DNA of 64,000 nt, from NCBI RefSeq assembly GCF_000786655.1, contig NZ_JROM01000039.1, forward strand, positions 1 to 64,000, given 5' to 3'. This document shows positions 41,999 to 51,870 of this stretch, piece after piece. The stretch's first letter is position 1. The number at the start of each line of letters is the position of its first letter. The notes below the pieces were generated by a model. The model ran no database searches. It worked only from the letters and a program-made list of their open reading frames with translations, and was not told the DNA's origin. The position numbers were made by a program, and so were the translations under genes. Origin of the DNA: Kocuria marina (GTDB lineage Bacteria; Actinomycetota; Actinomycetes; Actinomycetales; Micrococcaceae).

Positions 41999-43252
41999 AT
42001 GTCCTCTGTCAGTCCCAGCCCGCAGCCCGGCGAGTCCGTGACCGGGGGCGGGAAAACGCCCAGGCGCTCCGCCGGGCACCGGAGTGCCCTGTTGGGGGCC
42101 ATGTTCCTCATGGCCACGAGTGCCATCGGGCCCGGTTTCATCACCCAGACCACCGTCTTCACGGTGCAGTTGGGCGCTGCCTTCGCGTTCGCCATCCTGA
42201 TCTCGATCCTCGTGGACATCGCCGTGCAGCTGAACGTGTGGCGGGTCATCGGGATCTCGGGTCGCCGGGCGCAGGAACTGGCCGGGAGGGTGTTGCCCGG
42301 TGCCGGGGCGGTGCTCGCGGCGCTGGTTTTCCTGGGCGGTGCGGTCTTCAACATCGGCAACATCGCGGGAACCGGTCTGGGCCTCAACGCCATGTTGGGC
42401 CTGGATCCCAAGATCGGCGGGGGGATCTCCGCCGCGATCGCCGTGTTGATCTTCCTCTCGAAGCGCGCGGGACTCGCGCTGGACCGCATCGTGGTGCTGT
42501 TGGGCGCCGTCATGATCCTGCTCATGCTGTACGTGGCCATCGTGGCGGCTCCGCCCGTGGGGGAGGCGCTGAAGAACACGGTGTTGCCGGAGCGGATCGA
42601 CGTCCTGGTGATCACCACGCTGATCGGCGGCACGGTGGGCGGGTACATCACGTACTCCGGCGCGCACCGCATGATCGACTCGGGAGTCACCGGTGTGGAG
42701 AGCGTCCGGGAGATCACGCGCAGTTCTGTGCTGGGCATCCTGGTCACGTGCGTGATGCGTGTGTTGTTGTTCCTCGCGATCTTCGGGGTGGTGGCCGGCG
42801 GGGTCTCCCTCACGAGCGACAACATGGCGGCGGAGGCCTTCGGTGCCGCGGCCGGTGAGATCGGTGTACGGATCTTCGGTGTGGTGCTGTGGGCCGCGGC
42901 GCTGACCTCGGTCATCGGGGCCGCGTTCACGTCCATCTCCTTCGTGACCTCGTCCCAGGGCAAGCCGCGCACCCGGAACCTGCTCACCGTGGCCTTCATC
43001 GCGGTGTGCGCGGTGGTTTACCTCTTCCTGGGCCAAGCACCGCAGACCCTGCTCATCTTCGCCGGTGCGTTCAACGCCCTGATCCTGCCCGTCGGTTTCG
43101 CCATCCTGTTGTGGGTCGCATGGCGCCGCAGGGATCTGTTGCACGGCTACCGCTACCCGGTGTGGCTGCTCCTGGTGGGTGTCCTCGCCTGGTTGCTCAC
43201 GGTGTATCTCGCGTGGAACTCCCTGGCGGGCCTCGCGAAGCTCTGGTCCTGA
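41999..43252 (+). CDS. NRAMP-like transporter of the YcsG type
   Basis: A 417-residue membrane protein with about 11 helices. The fold follows NRAMP transporters (helix 1 MATSAIGPGFITQTT, helix 6 region GGYITYSGAHRMIDSGV), but the metal-binding DPGN of helix 1 is replaced by GPGF and the helix-6 MPH is not present. That is the pattern of YcsG, the NRAMP-like protein of 5-oxoprolinase gene clusters, so it probably carries an organic substrate (5-oxoproline is a hypothesis), not a metal ion. The start at 41999 is preferred to 41963 because TGGAAG precedes it. A GntR-type site lies upstream. It is convergent with the gntR gene, separated by 18 bases. Confidence 0.82.
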   Translation: MSSVSPSPQPGESVTGGGKTPRRSAGHRSALLGAMFLMATSAIGPGFITQTTVFTVQLGAAFAFAILISILVDIAVQLNVWRVIGISGRRAQELAGRVLPGAGAVLAALVFLGGAVFNIGNIAGTGLGLNAMLGLDPKIGGGISAAIAVLIFLSKRAGLALDRIVVLLGAVMILLMLYVAIVAAPPVGEALKNTVLPERIDVLVITTLIGGTVGGYITYSGAHRMIDSGVTGVESVREITRSSVLGILVTCVMRVLLFLAIFGVVAGGVSLTSDNMAAEAFGAAAGEIGVRIFGVVLWAAALTSVIGAAFTSISFVTSSQGKPRTRNLLTVAFIAVCAVVYLFLGQAPQTLLIFAGAFNALILPVGFAILLWVAWRRRDLLHGYRYPVWLLLVGVLAWLLTVYLAWNSLAGLAKLWS

Positions 43253-43270
43253 TCCCGCCCACCCGACCCG

Positions 43271-43933
43271 TCAGGTCAGGTGCGCGAGGATTTCGTCCCG
43301 TGCCGCGGTCAGGGACTCCCTGAGTAGGTGCACGGCCCGGTCACGGTCGCCGGACTCGAGGGATCGCAGCACCTGGGTATTGCGCACCGCGTAGCGCGCG
43401 TGGAACTGCGGATCCGTGGACATCGCGTGGAACACCAGCCGCATCCGCGCCGACAACCGATCCATGACCGCGACCAGCTCCGCCGAACCGGACGACGCCA
43501 CGAGCTCCCGGTGGAAGCCCTGGTTCGCATCCGCCATGGCCGTCACGTCCCCGGCATTCCGGGCGGCGAGCGCCGAGGTGGTGAGCGCGCTCAGCCGGGA
43601 CAGCGACTGCGGATCGGGCGCACCCCACAGCATGGTGCCCGGCTCCAAGACACAGCGGGCGGCGTAGAGGTCGCGGACGTCGTCGGCGTCGGGCTGTGCG
43701 ACGAACACACCCCGGTGCGCGATCCGATCCACGAGGCGCTCCGCCGCCAACATGGTGAACGCCTCGCGCAAGGTGTTGCGCGAGACCCCCAGCTCCCGGG
43801 CCACGGCCTGTTCCGAGAGTTTCGCTCCCGGGGGCAGTTGGCCGTCCGAGATGCGGGCGCGCAACTGCCGGGCCGCGTGCGCGCTCGCCTGGGCACTCGC
43901 CTGGGCGTTCTCGCGCGGCTCGACGGCCGTCAC
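43271..43933 (-). CDS. GntR-family (FadR/FCD) regulator
   Basis: A 220-residue repressor. The N-terminal winged helix ([37 protein letters not shown]) is followed by an all-helical FCD domain with the conserved Asp/His metal pattern ([24 protein letters not shown]). Its start overlaps the biotin carboxylase stop by 4 bases, so it is the last gene of the pxp operon and can report on its expression. Two matching dyads, upstream of the transporter and of pxpA, are its likely operators. Confidence 0.9.
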   Translation of the reverse strand: MTAVEPRENAQASAQASAHAARQLRARISDGQLPPGAKLSEQAVARELGVSRNTLREAFTMLAAERLVDRIAHRGVFVAQPDADDVRDLYAARCVLEPGTMLWGAPDPQSLSRLSALTTSALAARNAGDVTAMADANQGFHRELVASSGSAELVAVMDRLSARMRLVFHAMSTDPQFHARYAVRNTQVLRSLESGDRDRAVHLLRESLTAARDEILAHLT

Positions 43934-45732
43934 GCGATCTCTCCCAGCGTCTGCCCCTTACGCACGGCGGACCCCTCCGCCAGGTCCGCCCGAGTCAACG
44001 TGCCGGAGCGATGAGCGCGGACGGGCGTCTCCATCTTCATCGCCTCCAGCGTGAGGACGGTGTCGCCCTCGGCCACCTCGGCGCCGTCCTGCGTGGCCCA
44101 CGTCACGACCGTCCCGTTCATGGGCGCCACCAGGCTCGTTCCTGCCGAGTCCGCATTGGGCGACGACGACGCCCCGGTTTCTGCCCCCGCTCCCGCGGTC
44201 TCACCGGACCGCGATTCGGCGCCCCGGGATGCCGAAGCGGACCCGGAACCTGCGACGGATCCGCCACCCAGGAGGGCGGCGGCAAGGTCTGCGGGCAGGC
44301 CCAGTTGATGGGCGCGCCCGTCGATCTCCACCGTGACCGTGGTGCGCTCGCCGGCCCCGGGCGCCACGTACGGGGAGGCCTCCAGCTTGCGTGTGAACTC
44401 GTCCTCGATCCACGTGGTGTACACCCCCACCCCGTCCGGGGACGTGAACGCGGGCTCCTCCAGGACCGCCCGGTGGAACGGGACCACTGTGGGCACCCCG
44501 CGGATCACGAGCTCCCGCAGCGCGGCGCGCGAGCGTACGAGGGCCTGCTGCCGGTCCTCGCCCCACACGATGAGTTTGGCCAGCAGGGAGTCGTACTCGG
44601 CGGGCACCACGGACCCGGAACGCACGCCGGTGTCCATGCGCACCCCCGAGCCCGTGGGCGCCTCGAACGCCTCCACCGCGCCGGGAGTGGGGAGGAACCC
44701 GAGGGCCGGGTCCTCCGCATTGAGTCGGAACTCGAACGCATGCCCGTTCGGTGACGGGTCCTCGGTGAGGCTCAGCGCCAACCCGTCGGCCACGCGGAAC
44801 TGTTCCCGCACGAGGTCCACGCCCGCGGTCTGCTCCGTGACGGGGTGTTCCACCTGCAGCCGCGTGTTGACCTCCAGGAAGGAGATCAGCCCGTCCGGGG
44901 CCACGAGGTACTCGACCGTGCCCGCCCCGGTGTACCCGGCCTCCCGGCAGATGGCGCGCGCGGATTCGTGAATCGTCGTGCGCTGCTCATCGGTCAGGAA
45001 CGGCGCAGGGGCCTCCTCCACGAGCTTCTGGTTCCGCCGTTGCAGTGAGCAGTCACGCGTGCCCACCACGATCACGGAACCGTGGGCGTCTGCCACGACC
45101 TGGGCCTCCACGTGGCGGGGCCTGTCCAGGAAACGCTCCACGAAGCATTCGCCCCGCCCGAACGCCGACGTCGCTTCGCGCACCGCCGCCTCGAACGCCG
45201 CGTCGATCTCGTCCATGGTCCTGGCCACGCGCATCCCACGACCACCACCGCCGAAGGCGGCCTTGATGGCGATGGGCAGTCCGTGCTCCTCGGCGAATGA
45301 CTGGGCCGCCGCGGCGTCGTCCACGGGACCGTCCGTGCCGGGAACCAGGGGAGCGCCGGCGCGCACGGCGATGGCCCGGGCGGTGACCTTGTTGCCCAGC
45401 TCGCGGATGACCCGGGCGGACGGACCGATCCAGGTGAGGCCGGCGTCCGCCACGGCCTGCGCGAAGTCCGCGTTCTCGGACAGGAACCCGTAGCCCGGGT
45501 GCACGGCGTCCGCGCCGGAACGGGAGGCCACGGCGAGCAGACGGTCGATATGCAGGTAGGTGTCCGCGGAGGCGGAACCGGGCAGTGCGTAGGCCTCGTC
45601 GGCCATATGCACGTGGAAGGCGGCGGCGTCAGGTTCGGAGTACACGGCCACCGAGGTCAGGCCGGCGTCCGCGCACGCCCGCGCGATCCGCACCGCGATC
45701 TCCCCGCGGTTGGCGATCAGGACCTTCTTCAT
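43930..45732 (-). CDS. Biotin carboxylase with biotinyl domain (pxp locus)
   Basis: A 600-residue protein. Residues 1-450 are a complete biotin carboxylase: [26 protein letters not shown], the ATP-grasp loop [13 protein letters not shown], and [17 protein letters not shown]. After an Ala/Ser/Gly-rich linker, the C-terminal 75 residues form a biotin carrier domain with the biotinylated Lys in EAMKMET. It is fused like an acyl-CoA carboxylase alpha chain, but no carboxyltransferase beta subunit is encoded here. Its position between pxpB-pxpC and the GntR gene, with 4-bp overlaps on both sides, ties it to 5-oxoproline use, where accC/accB-like genes often occur with unclear function. Confidence 0.9.
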   Translation of the reverse strand: MKKVLIANRGEIAVRIARACADAGLTSVAVYSEPDAAAFHVHMADEAYALPGSASADTYLHIDRLLAVASRSGADAVHPGYGFLSENADFAQAVADAGLTWIGPSARVIRELGNKVTARAIAVRAGAPLVPGTDGPVDDAAAAQSFAEEHGLPIAIKAAFGGGGRGMRVARTMDEIDAAFEAAVREATSAFGRGECFVERFLDRPRHVEAQVVADAHGSVIVVGTRDCSLQRRNQKLVEEAPAPFLTDEQRTTIHESARAICREAGYTGAGTVEYLVAPDGLISFLEVNTRLQVEHPVTEQTAGVDLVREQFRVADGLALSLTEDPSPNGHAFEFRLNAEDPALGFLPTPGAVEAFEAPTGSGVRMDTGVRSGSVVPAEYDSLLAKLIVWGEDRQQALVRSRAALRELVIRGVPTVVPFHRAVLEEPAFTSPDGVGVYTTWIEDEFTRKLEASPYVAPGAGERTTVTVEIDGRAHQLGLPADLAAALLGGGSVAGSGSASASRGAESRSGETAGAGAETGASSSPNADSAGTSLVAPMNGTVVTWATQDGAEVAEGDTVLTLEAMKMETPVRAHRSGTLTRADLAEGSAVRKGQTLGEIA

Positions 45733-47531
45733 GGTGTGTCTCCTGCGGTGTCGGATGCGGGGTGGGGCGGATCGGTGAACGTGAAGCGGACCGCGCTGCT
45801 CGGGGGTAGCTGCGCGGCGAGGGGGAGGTCCTCCGGGAGCACGACCCCGATCACGGGATAGCCGCCCGTCACGGGATGGTCGGCCAGGAAGAGCACGGGA
45901 ACCCCCGAGTGGGGGACCTGCAGGGAACCGGCCACCACGCCCTCGCTCGCCAGTTCGCCCTCGCGGGAACGCTCGAGCGGCGGGCCCTCGAAGGGCGGAT
46001 CATCAGGGGGTTCCTCGAAGCGCACCCCCACGCGGTTGGACTGCTCACTCACGACCCAGTCCCGCGAGGTGAACGTCTCGAGTGCTTCCGGTGTGAACCA
46101 ATCGTCACGGGGCCCCGGGCTCACCCGCAGGGTGACGGTCTCCCCGGGGGTGGGAAGCGTGACCGCCGGCGGTTCGGGCAACCCCACGGTCCGGCCCGCG
46201 GCGGCCTTGAGAACCGGGAGCTCGTCACCGGCGCTCAACGGGTCCGGTCCGATCCCGGAGAGCGCATCCGAGGAGCGGCTCCCCAGCACCTCGGGTACGT
46301 CGATCCCACCTCGCACTGCCAGATAGGTGCGCAGGCCTCTGTCCGGGGCTCCCAGGGTGAGGCGCTCGCCGTCGTACAGGGCGAACGGAGCGTGGCACGT
46401 GACGGCGCGTCCGCCGAGGGGTCCCTCGATCCGGGCCGGAGTGGGCGCGCCACTGAGGGCCAGTACGTGGTGCCCGCGGGCCGTGACCGACAGTCCACCC
46501 AGCAGCGTCTCGATCACGGCGGCCTCGGGCGAGTTGCCCACCAGCCGGTTGGCCTGCTCGGCCGACGCGCGGTCCGCCGCGCCGGAGGCCACCACGCCCA
46601 GGTCGCCTCGGCCGGGTCTGCCGCGGTCCTGGGGCAGGGACTGCATCCCGGGATCCTCGATCATCAGGGCGTGTTTCCGCTCCCGGCGCGACGCGGGTAG
46701 TGCCGTCTCTGAGGACACCGTCACGAGTTCGCGCACCGCCCGGTAGCGCACGGTGTCACCCGGTCGGATTAGGGCGGGCTCTTCCCGGTCCACGTCCCAC
46801 AGCGGCGCGTCCGTGTGACCGATCAGCTGCCAACCCCCGGGGGAACGCCGGGGGTAGACGGCCGAGAAGCGTCCCGCGAGCGCCACGGACCCGGCCGGCA
46901 CCGCAGTGCGGGGCGAGTCCCTGCGCGGCACCTCGAGCGGATCGCCGTCGGCCACAAGGTACGCGAATCCCGGCGCGAACCCGCCGAACGCCGCCGTCCA
47001 GTCGGCTCCCGTGTGCGCCTCGATCACGCCGCGCTCGCCGAGCCCGGTCAGCTTTCCCACGGCGGCCAAATCTTCGCCGTCGTAGACCACGTCGATTGCC
47101 ACGTCCTTACCCGCGGCCGGTTCGGTGGAATCGAGCCGGATGTCGACGACGTCGCTCGCGGCCCTCCGCGCCGCGGCGGGAGTTGTGAAGGTCAGCAACA
47201 CGGTCTCCGCGGCGGCCAGGACATCGAGCTGACCCGGGTACGGGTGGGCACTCAGGTGGGCATGCAGCCGCATCACGTGCTCGAGCGAGGGGCACTCGAT
47301 CAGGAAGGCCCGCGTGCCGGCCCAGCGCAGACCCGTCCGCGGCGGGGTGGCCGTGTCGGGTGCTGCCGACGAGGACGTGGCAGGCGCGGTGGCTCGGTCC
47401 CGGGGTGCGGTGCGCGGCGCGCCGGATCCGCTCCGCGTCACGTTGGCGGCTCGCGGAGTGGCCGGGGAGGGCACGCCCGTGCCGTCGTGGGCGGCGCCCG
47501 GACCGTGCGTCGTCGAGTCGCGGCCGCTCAC
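45729..47531 (-). CDS. pxpB-pxpC: Fused 5-oxoprolinase subunits PxpB-PxpC (KipI-KipA type)
   Basis: A 600-residue fusion. A 75-residue Thr/Ser/Pro-rich N-terminus precedes the KipI/PxpB domain (about 80-300), with [12 protein letters not shown] and the PAGSVALAG strand. The KipA/PxpC domain follows from about 310, with [25 protein letters not shown], and the closing [18 protein letters not shown]. Together with PxpA, these subunits cleave 5-oxoproline to glutamate using ATP. The GTG start at 47531 is set by the GTGA overlap with the pxpA stop. The 3' end overlaps the biotin carboxylase start by 4 bases. Confidence 0.9.
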   Translation of the reverse strand: MSGRDSTTHGPGAAHDGTGVPSPATPRAANVTRSGSGAPRTAPRDRATAPATSSSAAPDTATPPRTGLRWAGTRAFLIECPSLEHVMRLHAHLSAHPYPGQLDVLAAAETVLLTFTTPAAARRAASDVVDIRLDSTEPAAGKDVAIDVVYDGEDLAAVGKLTGLGERGVIEAHTGADWTAAFGGFAPGFAYLVADGDPLEVPRRDSPRTAVPAGSVALAGRFSAVYPRRSPGGWQLIGHTDAPLWDVDREEPALIRPGDTVRYRAVRELVTVSSETALPASRRERKHALMIEDPGMQSLPQDRGRPGRGDLGVVASGAADRASAEQANRLVGNSPEAAVIETLLGGLSVTARGHHVLALSGAPTPARIEGPLGGRAVTCHAPFALYDGERLTLGAPDRGLRTYLAVRGGIDVPEVLGSRSSDALSGIGPDPLSAGDELPVLKAAAGRTVGLPEPPAVTLPTPGETVTLRVSPGPRDDWFTPEALETFTSRDWVVSEQSNRVGVRFEEPPDDPPFEGPPLERSREGELASEGVVAGSLQVPHSGVPVLFLADHPVTGGYPVIGVVLPEDLPLAAQLPPSSAVRFTFTDPPHPASDTAGDTP

Positions 47532-48286
47532 ACGAACGACCGGATCGTGATGCCCGCGCGCTCCAGACCCGCGCGGACCTCGGCGGCCATGGCTGCGGAC
47601 CCGGGGGTATCCCCGTGCACGCAAATGCTCTCGGCGGCGAGATGCACCGTGGAGCCGTCCACCGCGGTCAGCGTGCCGTGTTCGGCCAGGCGGATCATGC
47701 GCTCGGTGACCTGGGCGGCGTCGTGCAACACAGCGCCTTGCTCGCGGCGGGAGACCAGCGTGCCCTCGGGGGTGTACCCGCGGTCGGCGAATGCCTCGGC
47801 CACCCCGCGCAGTCCCGCCCGCTCGGCCTTGTCCAGGGCCACGGAACCGGGCAGCAGCAGCAACGGAAGGTCACCGCCGAACGCCTTGACCGCGTCCACG
47901 ACCGCCTGCGCGTGTGCCTCGTGGTGGACGATCGTGTTGTACAGCGCCCCGTGGGGTTTGACGTATTCGATGGTCGTGCCGGCCGAGCGCGCCATCGCCT
48001 CGAGTGCACCCATTTGGTAGAGCACGTCATCGGCGAGTTCGGTGGGGGAGCAGTCCAGGAACCGTCGGCCAAAACCGGCCAGGTCCCTGTAGGCCACGTG
48101 GGCGCCCACGGTGACTCCTGCGGCCACCGCGTCCCGGCACGTCTGTCCCATGGTGCCCGGGTCCCCGGCGTGGAACCCGCAGGCCACGTTGGCGGAGGAG
48201 ACGGAACGGAAGATGGCGGCGTCGTCGCCCATGTGCCAGTTGCCGAACGACTCGCCCACGTCGCTGTTCAGATCGATGACCGTCAT
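47528..48286 (-). CDS. pxpA: 5-oxoprolinase subunit PxpA (LamB/YcsF family)
   Basis: A 252-residue enzyme subunit. The start is diagnostic: [43 protein letters not shown], with the Asp/Glu/His cluster of the family. [11 protein letters not shown] and [13 protein letters not shown] follow. PxpA catalyses the ring-opening step of 5-oxoproline with ATP together with PxpB-PxpC. It is the first gene of pxpA-pxpBC-accC-gntR; GGAGGT lies 6-7 bases upstream of its ATG, and a GntR-type palindrome at 48334 precedes it. Confidence 0.92.
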   Translation of the reverse strand: MTVIDLNSDVGESFGNWHMGDDAAIFRSVSSANVACGFHAGDPGTMGQTCRDAVAAGVTVGAHVAYRDLAGFGRRFLDCSPTELADDVLYQMGALEAMARSAGTTIEYVKPHGALYNTIVHHEAHAQAVVDAVKAFGGDLPLLLLPGSVALDKAERAGLRGVAEAFADRGYTPEGTLVSRREQGAVLHDAAQVTERMIRLAEHGTLTAVDGSTVHLAAESICVHGDTPGSAAMAAEVRAGLERAGITIRSFV

Positions 48287-48333
48287 GCGTGACCTCCGTC
48301 TCAGTACCGAGTTCCAGAATGCCGCACGCGGGA

Positions 48334-48348
48334 GGATTGTTCAACAAT
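48334..48348 (-). promoter_or_regulatory. GntR-type operator, right end of pxp locus
   Basis: GATTGTT-C-AACAATC is a perfect 7-1-7 dyad, 48 bases upstream of pxpA. It matches the imperfect copy at 41925. The stop of the CDF gene lies only one base away (48349), so the site sits between two same-strand transcription units. Confidence 0.75.
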
Positions 48349-49347
48349 CTAGTGCGAATGACCCTCGAACTCCTCGGCCTCCAGGACCCGCGGAAGCGTG
48401 TTGACGGGGATGAGCACCACGTCGCGAATCTTCCAGTCCAGGGCCAGTAGCTGTTTGCGGGCGGCGTCCAGCCGATCGGGAGTCGCGACGTCCGGGGTGC
48501 GGGGAACCACGAATCCCTCGACCTGGAACACCTGACCCTCGTCGCGTACGCGTGCGGCACCCACGCGCGCCCACTCCAGCTGTCGGAGGAAGGCGTCCAC
48601 GTCCGCGTTGAGCGGGTGAGGCTTCTTGTTGTCCACGGTGGTGGGACGGGCATCCGCGAGCCCGGCCACGGCGGCGCGGAGGTTCGTGATCCCGTCCCTG
48701 AGGATGGACACGGCGATCACGATGGCCGCCACGGCGTCCGCCCACCACCACCCCAGGCCGATCCCGATCACACCCGCGGTGGCCGCGGCGGAGGTCATCC
48801 AATCCGCCTTGTTCATGTCCGCGTCCGCGAAGAGCACCTTGTTGTGCAAGGGCGTCGCGAGTTTCAACTTCATGCGCCCCAGGATCACCGGCGGGATGCC
48901 CGTGACAACCAGGACCCCGATCATCAACCAGCCGAGCCACACCGTGGTGCCGAACAGCTGAATCCCGCCGATGGACGGGTGCTCCGCCGTGATGAGTTTG
49001 CTGCCCGAGTCGACGATCAGATATGTCCCCATGACCAGCAGCGCGGTGGCCGAGACCAGGTGGGCCATCCCCACGGAGCGGTGATGGCCGAAGGGGTGCT
49101 TCGCGGTGGCCGGGCGGCGCGTGATCCGTACGCCGATCAGGAACGCAATGGGCGGGATGAAGGACAACAGGTCCTCGACCCAGGCCGTCTTCATGGCCTG
49201 CGAGTTCCCCAGCACGAGGAAGACAAGGGTCACCGTGACCGCGAGGGTCCCGATGGTGAGCCATTCCAGGCGCACGACCCGGGTGAGCGCTCGGGTGATC
49301 TCCGGCGAGAGTTGCTCGTCGTCCACCGGGTGGTGTTGCGCGCTCAC
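48349..49347 (-). CDS. Cation diffusion facilitator (CDF) transporter
   Basis: A 332-residue membrane transporter with about six helices. Helix 2 and 5 metal-site regions are visible as HPFGHHRSVGMAHLVSA and NKADWMTSAAATAGVIG; the Asp in DADMNKADWMTS corresponds to the helix-5 site. A C-terminal cytosolic ferredoxin-like domain (about 245-330) ends with HSH. CDF proteins export Zn, Co, Fe or Mn in exchange for protons. The GTG start at 49347 has GGAGGC upstream and overlaps the stop of the lipoprotein gene (GTGA), so the two are coupled. Confidence 0.88.
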   Translation of the reverse strand: MSAQHHPVDDEQLSPEITRALTRVVRLEWLTIGTLAVTVTLVFLVLGNSQAMKTAWVEDLLSFIPPIAFLIGVRITRRPATAKHPFGHHRSVGMAHLVSATALLVMGTYLIVDSGSKLITAEHPSIGGIQLFGTTVWLGWLMIGVLVVTGIPPVILGRMKLKLATPLHNKVLFADADMNKADWMTSAAATAGVIGIGLGWWWADAVAAIVIAVSILRDGITNLRAAVAGLADARPTTVDNKKPHPLNADVDAFLRQLEWARVGAARVRDEGQVFQVEGFVVPRTPDVATPDRLDAARKQLLALDWKIRDVVLIPVNTLPRVLEAEEFEGHSH

Positions 49348-49823
49348 GATCTGCCTCCGTGGCCGGCGAGGAATGCTTCGAGGTCCAAGAGGAATGCGTT
49401 CTCCCCGTTGCGTACCGCCATGACGTGTTTCCGGGTGTCGCCGAACTCGTCGGTGGATTCTGCGTAACCGCGAGTGATGCCCACCTCCGTGTCCCACGGG
49501 CTGTCCTCCGTGAGTCCACCGATGACCAGGTCCAGGTGGCCGTTCTTCAGCTGCTTGACCAGATCCTCCTCACCACCGGGAGTCCAGGTGACGTGAGCAT
49601 TCACGGTCTCGGCGTACTGCCGCACCAGATCCACTTCGGTGCCCGTGGGTGGGTTGGGTCCGAGATCCGTCTCCGGGGGACTGTGCGAGACACCCACGCG
49701 GAGTTCCCCGTCGGTCACGCGCTCGAGTGTCCCGTGCGGGTCCGCGGGATAATGCCCCGCACACCCGCCCAGCGCGAGAGCCAGGACCAGGAGAGCGACC
49801 AGCCGCCCGATGGGTGATCTCAT
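49344..49823 (-). CDS. Short substrate-binding-type lipoprotein coupled to CDF gene
   Basis: A 159-residue lipoprotein. The signal peptide ends in the lipobox LALGGC. The mature part follows the first lobe of family-3 solute-binding proteins (GELRVGVSHSPPETDLGPNP, GTEVDLVRQYAETVNAHVTW, EEDLVKQLKNGHLDLVIGGL), with a tail corresponding to the start of the second lobe. It is about 100 residues shorter than normal (around 250), so it keeps the ligand-binding first lobe only. TACAGT stands 6 bases before the ATG (probable leaderless start). Its stop overlaps the CDF GTG. A metal- or amino-acid-sensing partner for the transporter is a guess. Confidence 0.75.
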   Translation of the reverse strand: MRSPIGRLVALLVLALALGGCAGHYPADPHGTLERVTDGELRVGVSHSPPETDLGPNPPTGTEVDLVRQYAETVNAHVTWTPGGEEDLVKQLKNGHLDLVIGGLTEDSPWDTEVGITRGYAESTDEFGDTRKHVMAVRNGENAFLLDLEAFLAGHGGRS

Positions 49824-49909
49824 GGCACCACTGTAGGCCCGAGTGCCGTTCGCCACACCCGGATATTTTCCCTGGAATAAATCTCCGCGGGGGTGCATTA
49901 TGTAGGTAG

Positions 49910-49921
49910 TTCAAATTTGAA
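49910..49921 (+). promoter_or_regulatory. TTCAAATTTGAA palindrome upstream of LLM operon
   Basis: A perfect 12-bp palindrome lies 68 bases before the flavin monooxygenase gene, in the gap to the divergent lipoprotein gene. MarR proteins bind such AT-centred dyads, and the third gene of the operon encodes a MarR regulator, so this is the likely autoregulatory operator. Confidence 0.6.
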
Positions 49922-49988
49922 AGACCGACGGAACGGAGCCGCGGCACCCGCGCTGCGGCGTCGTGGACCACAAGCCAAGGAGGCCGAC

Positions 49989-51167
49989 ATGCAACTCGGC
50001 ATCTTCACCATCGGGGACGTGACCCAGGACCCCACCACCGGCAGGACCCCCACCGAGAACGAGCGGATCAAGGCCACCGTGGCCATCGCCCGCAAGGCGG
50101 AGGAGGTGGGCATGGACGTGTTCGCCACGGGCCAGCACCATAACCCGCCGTTCGTGGCGCCCGCGAACCCGCCGATCCTCATGGCCCACCTCGCGGCGCA
50201 GACCGAGAAAATCCAGCTGGGTACCGCCACCACGCTGATCACCACCACGGACCCCGTGCGCATCGCGGAGGACTACTCGTACGTCCAGCACCTCGCGGAC
50301 GGGCGCGTGGACCTCACGCTGGGTCGCGGCAACACCGGGCCCGTGTACCCGTGGTTCGGCAAGGACATCCGGCAGGGCATTCCGCTGGCCGTGGAGAACT
50401 ACCAGCTGCTGTACCGGCTGTGGCGCGAGCAGAGCGTGAACTACTCGGGCCGCTTCCGCACGCCCCTGCAGGGGTTCACGGCCACGCCGCGCCCGCTGGA
50501 CGACGTCCCGCCGTTCGTGTGGCACGGTTCCATCCGCTCCCCGGAGATCCCGGAACAGGCGGCGTTCTACGGTGACGGGTTCTTCCACAACAACATCTTC
50601 TGGAACAAGGAGCACACCGAGCGCATGGTGGACTTCTACCGCCAGCGCTACGAGTACTACGGCCACGGGTCCTACGACCAGGCGATCGTGGGTCTGGGCG
50701 GTCAGGTGTTCATGGCCAAGAACTCGCAGGACGCCAGGCGCACGTTCCGGCCGTACTTCGACAACGCGCCGGTCTACGGTCACGGCCCGTCGCTCGAGGA
50801 CTTCACCGAGCAGACCCCGCTGACCGTGGGGTCCCCGCAGCAGGTCATCGAGCGCACCCTGTCCTTCCGCGAGTACGCGGGCGACTACCAGCGCCAGCTG
50901 TTCCTGGTGGACCACGCCGGACTGCCGCTCAAGACCGTCCTCGAGCAGATGGACATCCTGGGCGAGGAGGTCATCCCGGTGCTGCGCAAGGAGTTCGACG
51001 CCGCTCGCCCGGCCCACGTGCCCGAAGCCCCCACCCACGAGTCCCTCGTGGCGCGCCACGCCGCGGGCAAGGACCCGATCCCCGGCGGTGGCCCGGATTC
51101 GCAGGCCGCGAAGGATCGCGCACAGCAGGCGGAGGCCGCGCAGCGCGACCACGAGAACGCCAAGTAA
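49989..51167 (+). CDS. LLM-class flavin-dependent monooxygenase, CE1758-like
   Basis: A 392-residue bacterial-luciferase-like TIM barrel. Diagnostic segments are MQLGIFTIGDVTQDP, ATGQHHNPPFVAPANP, the strand LGTATTLITTTDPVRIAEDY, and LTLGRGNTGPVYPWFG. A disordered Ala/Gln/Glu-rich tail ends the protein. It uses reduced FMN and O2 on an unknown substrate. The start at 49989 (AAGGAGG upstream) is preferred to 49893, which lacks a binding site. A cognate FMN reductase is encoded 31 bases downstream; the two form the conserved CE1758/CE1759-type pair. Confidence 0.88.
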   Translation: MQLGIFTIGDVTQDPTTGRTPTENERIKATVAIARKAEEVGMDVFATGQHHNPPFVAPANPPILMAHLAAQTEKIQLGTATTLITTTDPVRIAEDYSYVQHLADGRVDLTLGRGNTGPVYPWFGKDIRQGIPLAVENYQLLYRLWREQSVNYSGRFRTPLQGFTATPRPLDDVPPFVWHGSIRSPEIPEQAAFYGDGFFHNNIFWNKEHTERMVDFYRQRYEYYGHGSYDQAIVGLGGQVFMAKNSQDARRTFRPYFDNAPVYGHGPSLEDFTEQTPLTVGSPQQVIERTLSFREYAGDYQRQLFLVDHAGLPLKTVLEQMDILGEEVIPVLRKEFDAARPAHVPEAPTHESLVARHAAGKDPIPGGGPDSQAAKDRAQQAEAAQRDHENAK

Positions 51168-51198
51168 GTTCACGTACCAAGTCAGAGAGAAGGACACC

Positions 51199-51870
51199 AT
51201 GACCGATCGGTTGACCCTCGCGGTGGTGACCGCGGGACTGTCGGAGGACTCCACGACCACGCGCCTGGGTGAGGCGATCGCCCAGGCCGCGAGCACCACG
51301 GTCGAGAACGCCGGGCAGCACGTGGACATCCAGGTGATCCAGCTGCGCGATCTGGCCCACGGGCTGACCGACATGATGATCACCCACGTGGCCTCGCGCG
51401 CCGTGCAGGACGCGATCGACACCGTGCTCACCGCGGACGGCCTGATCGCGGCGTCGCCCACGTACAAGGCGTCCTACTCGGGGCTGTTCAAGCAGTTCTT
51501 CGACGTGATCGACGAGTCCGCACTCGAGAACCTGCCCACCGTGGTCGCCGCCACGGGCGGGTCCCCGCGGCACTCGCTCGTGCTGGACACCGCCATGCGG
51601 CCGCTGCTGAGCTACCTCAAGGCCCTCGTGCTGCCCCTGGGCATCTACGCGGCGTCCGAGGACTGGGGTCACAACGACCTGCAGCGCCGGATCGACCGCG
51701 TGGGCGCCTCGCTCGGCACCATGCTGCTCGCGGGCTCGCAGGGCAGTGCCGGTTCCACGGACGGCGCCTCCCATGGCGACGCCGCTCGGCCGGGTCTGCG
51801 CCGCGAGGTCAAGGACGATTTCAGTGACGTCCCCGACTTCGCGAGCCTGCTGGCCTCGGTGGGATCGTGA
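51199..51870 (+). CDS. NADPH-dependent FMN reductase, CE1759-like
   Basis: A 223-residue flavodoxin-like reductase. The phosphate loop of the fold is SEDSTTTRLGEAIAQ; the flavin-contact strand DGLIAASPTYKASYSGLFKQFFD and the GSPRHSLVLDTAMRPLLS segment follow. It supplies reduced FMN to the upstream monooxygenase. GAGAAGGA precedes its ATG. Its stop overlaps the MarR start (GTGA). Confidence 0.9.
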   Translation: MTDRLTLAVVTAGLSEDSTTTRLGEAIAQAASTTVENAGQHVDIQVIQLRDLAHGLTDMMITHVASRAVQDAIDTVLTADGLIAASPTYKASYSGLFKQFFDVIDESALENLPTVVAATGGSPRHSLVLDTAMRPLLSYLKALVLPLGIYAASEDWGHNDLQRRIDRVGASLGTMLLAGSQGSAGSTDGASHGDAARPGLRREVKDDFSDVPDFASLLASVGS

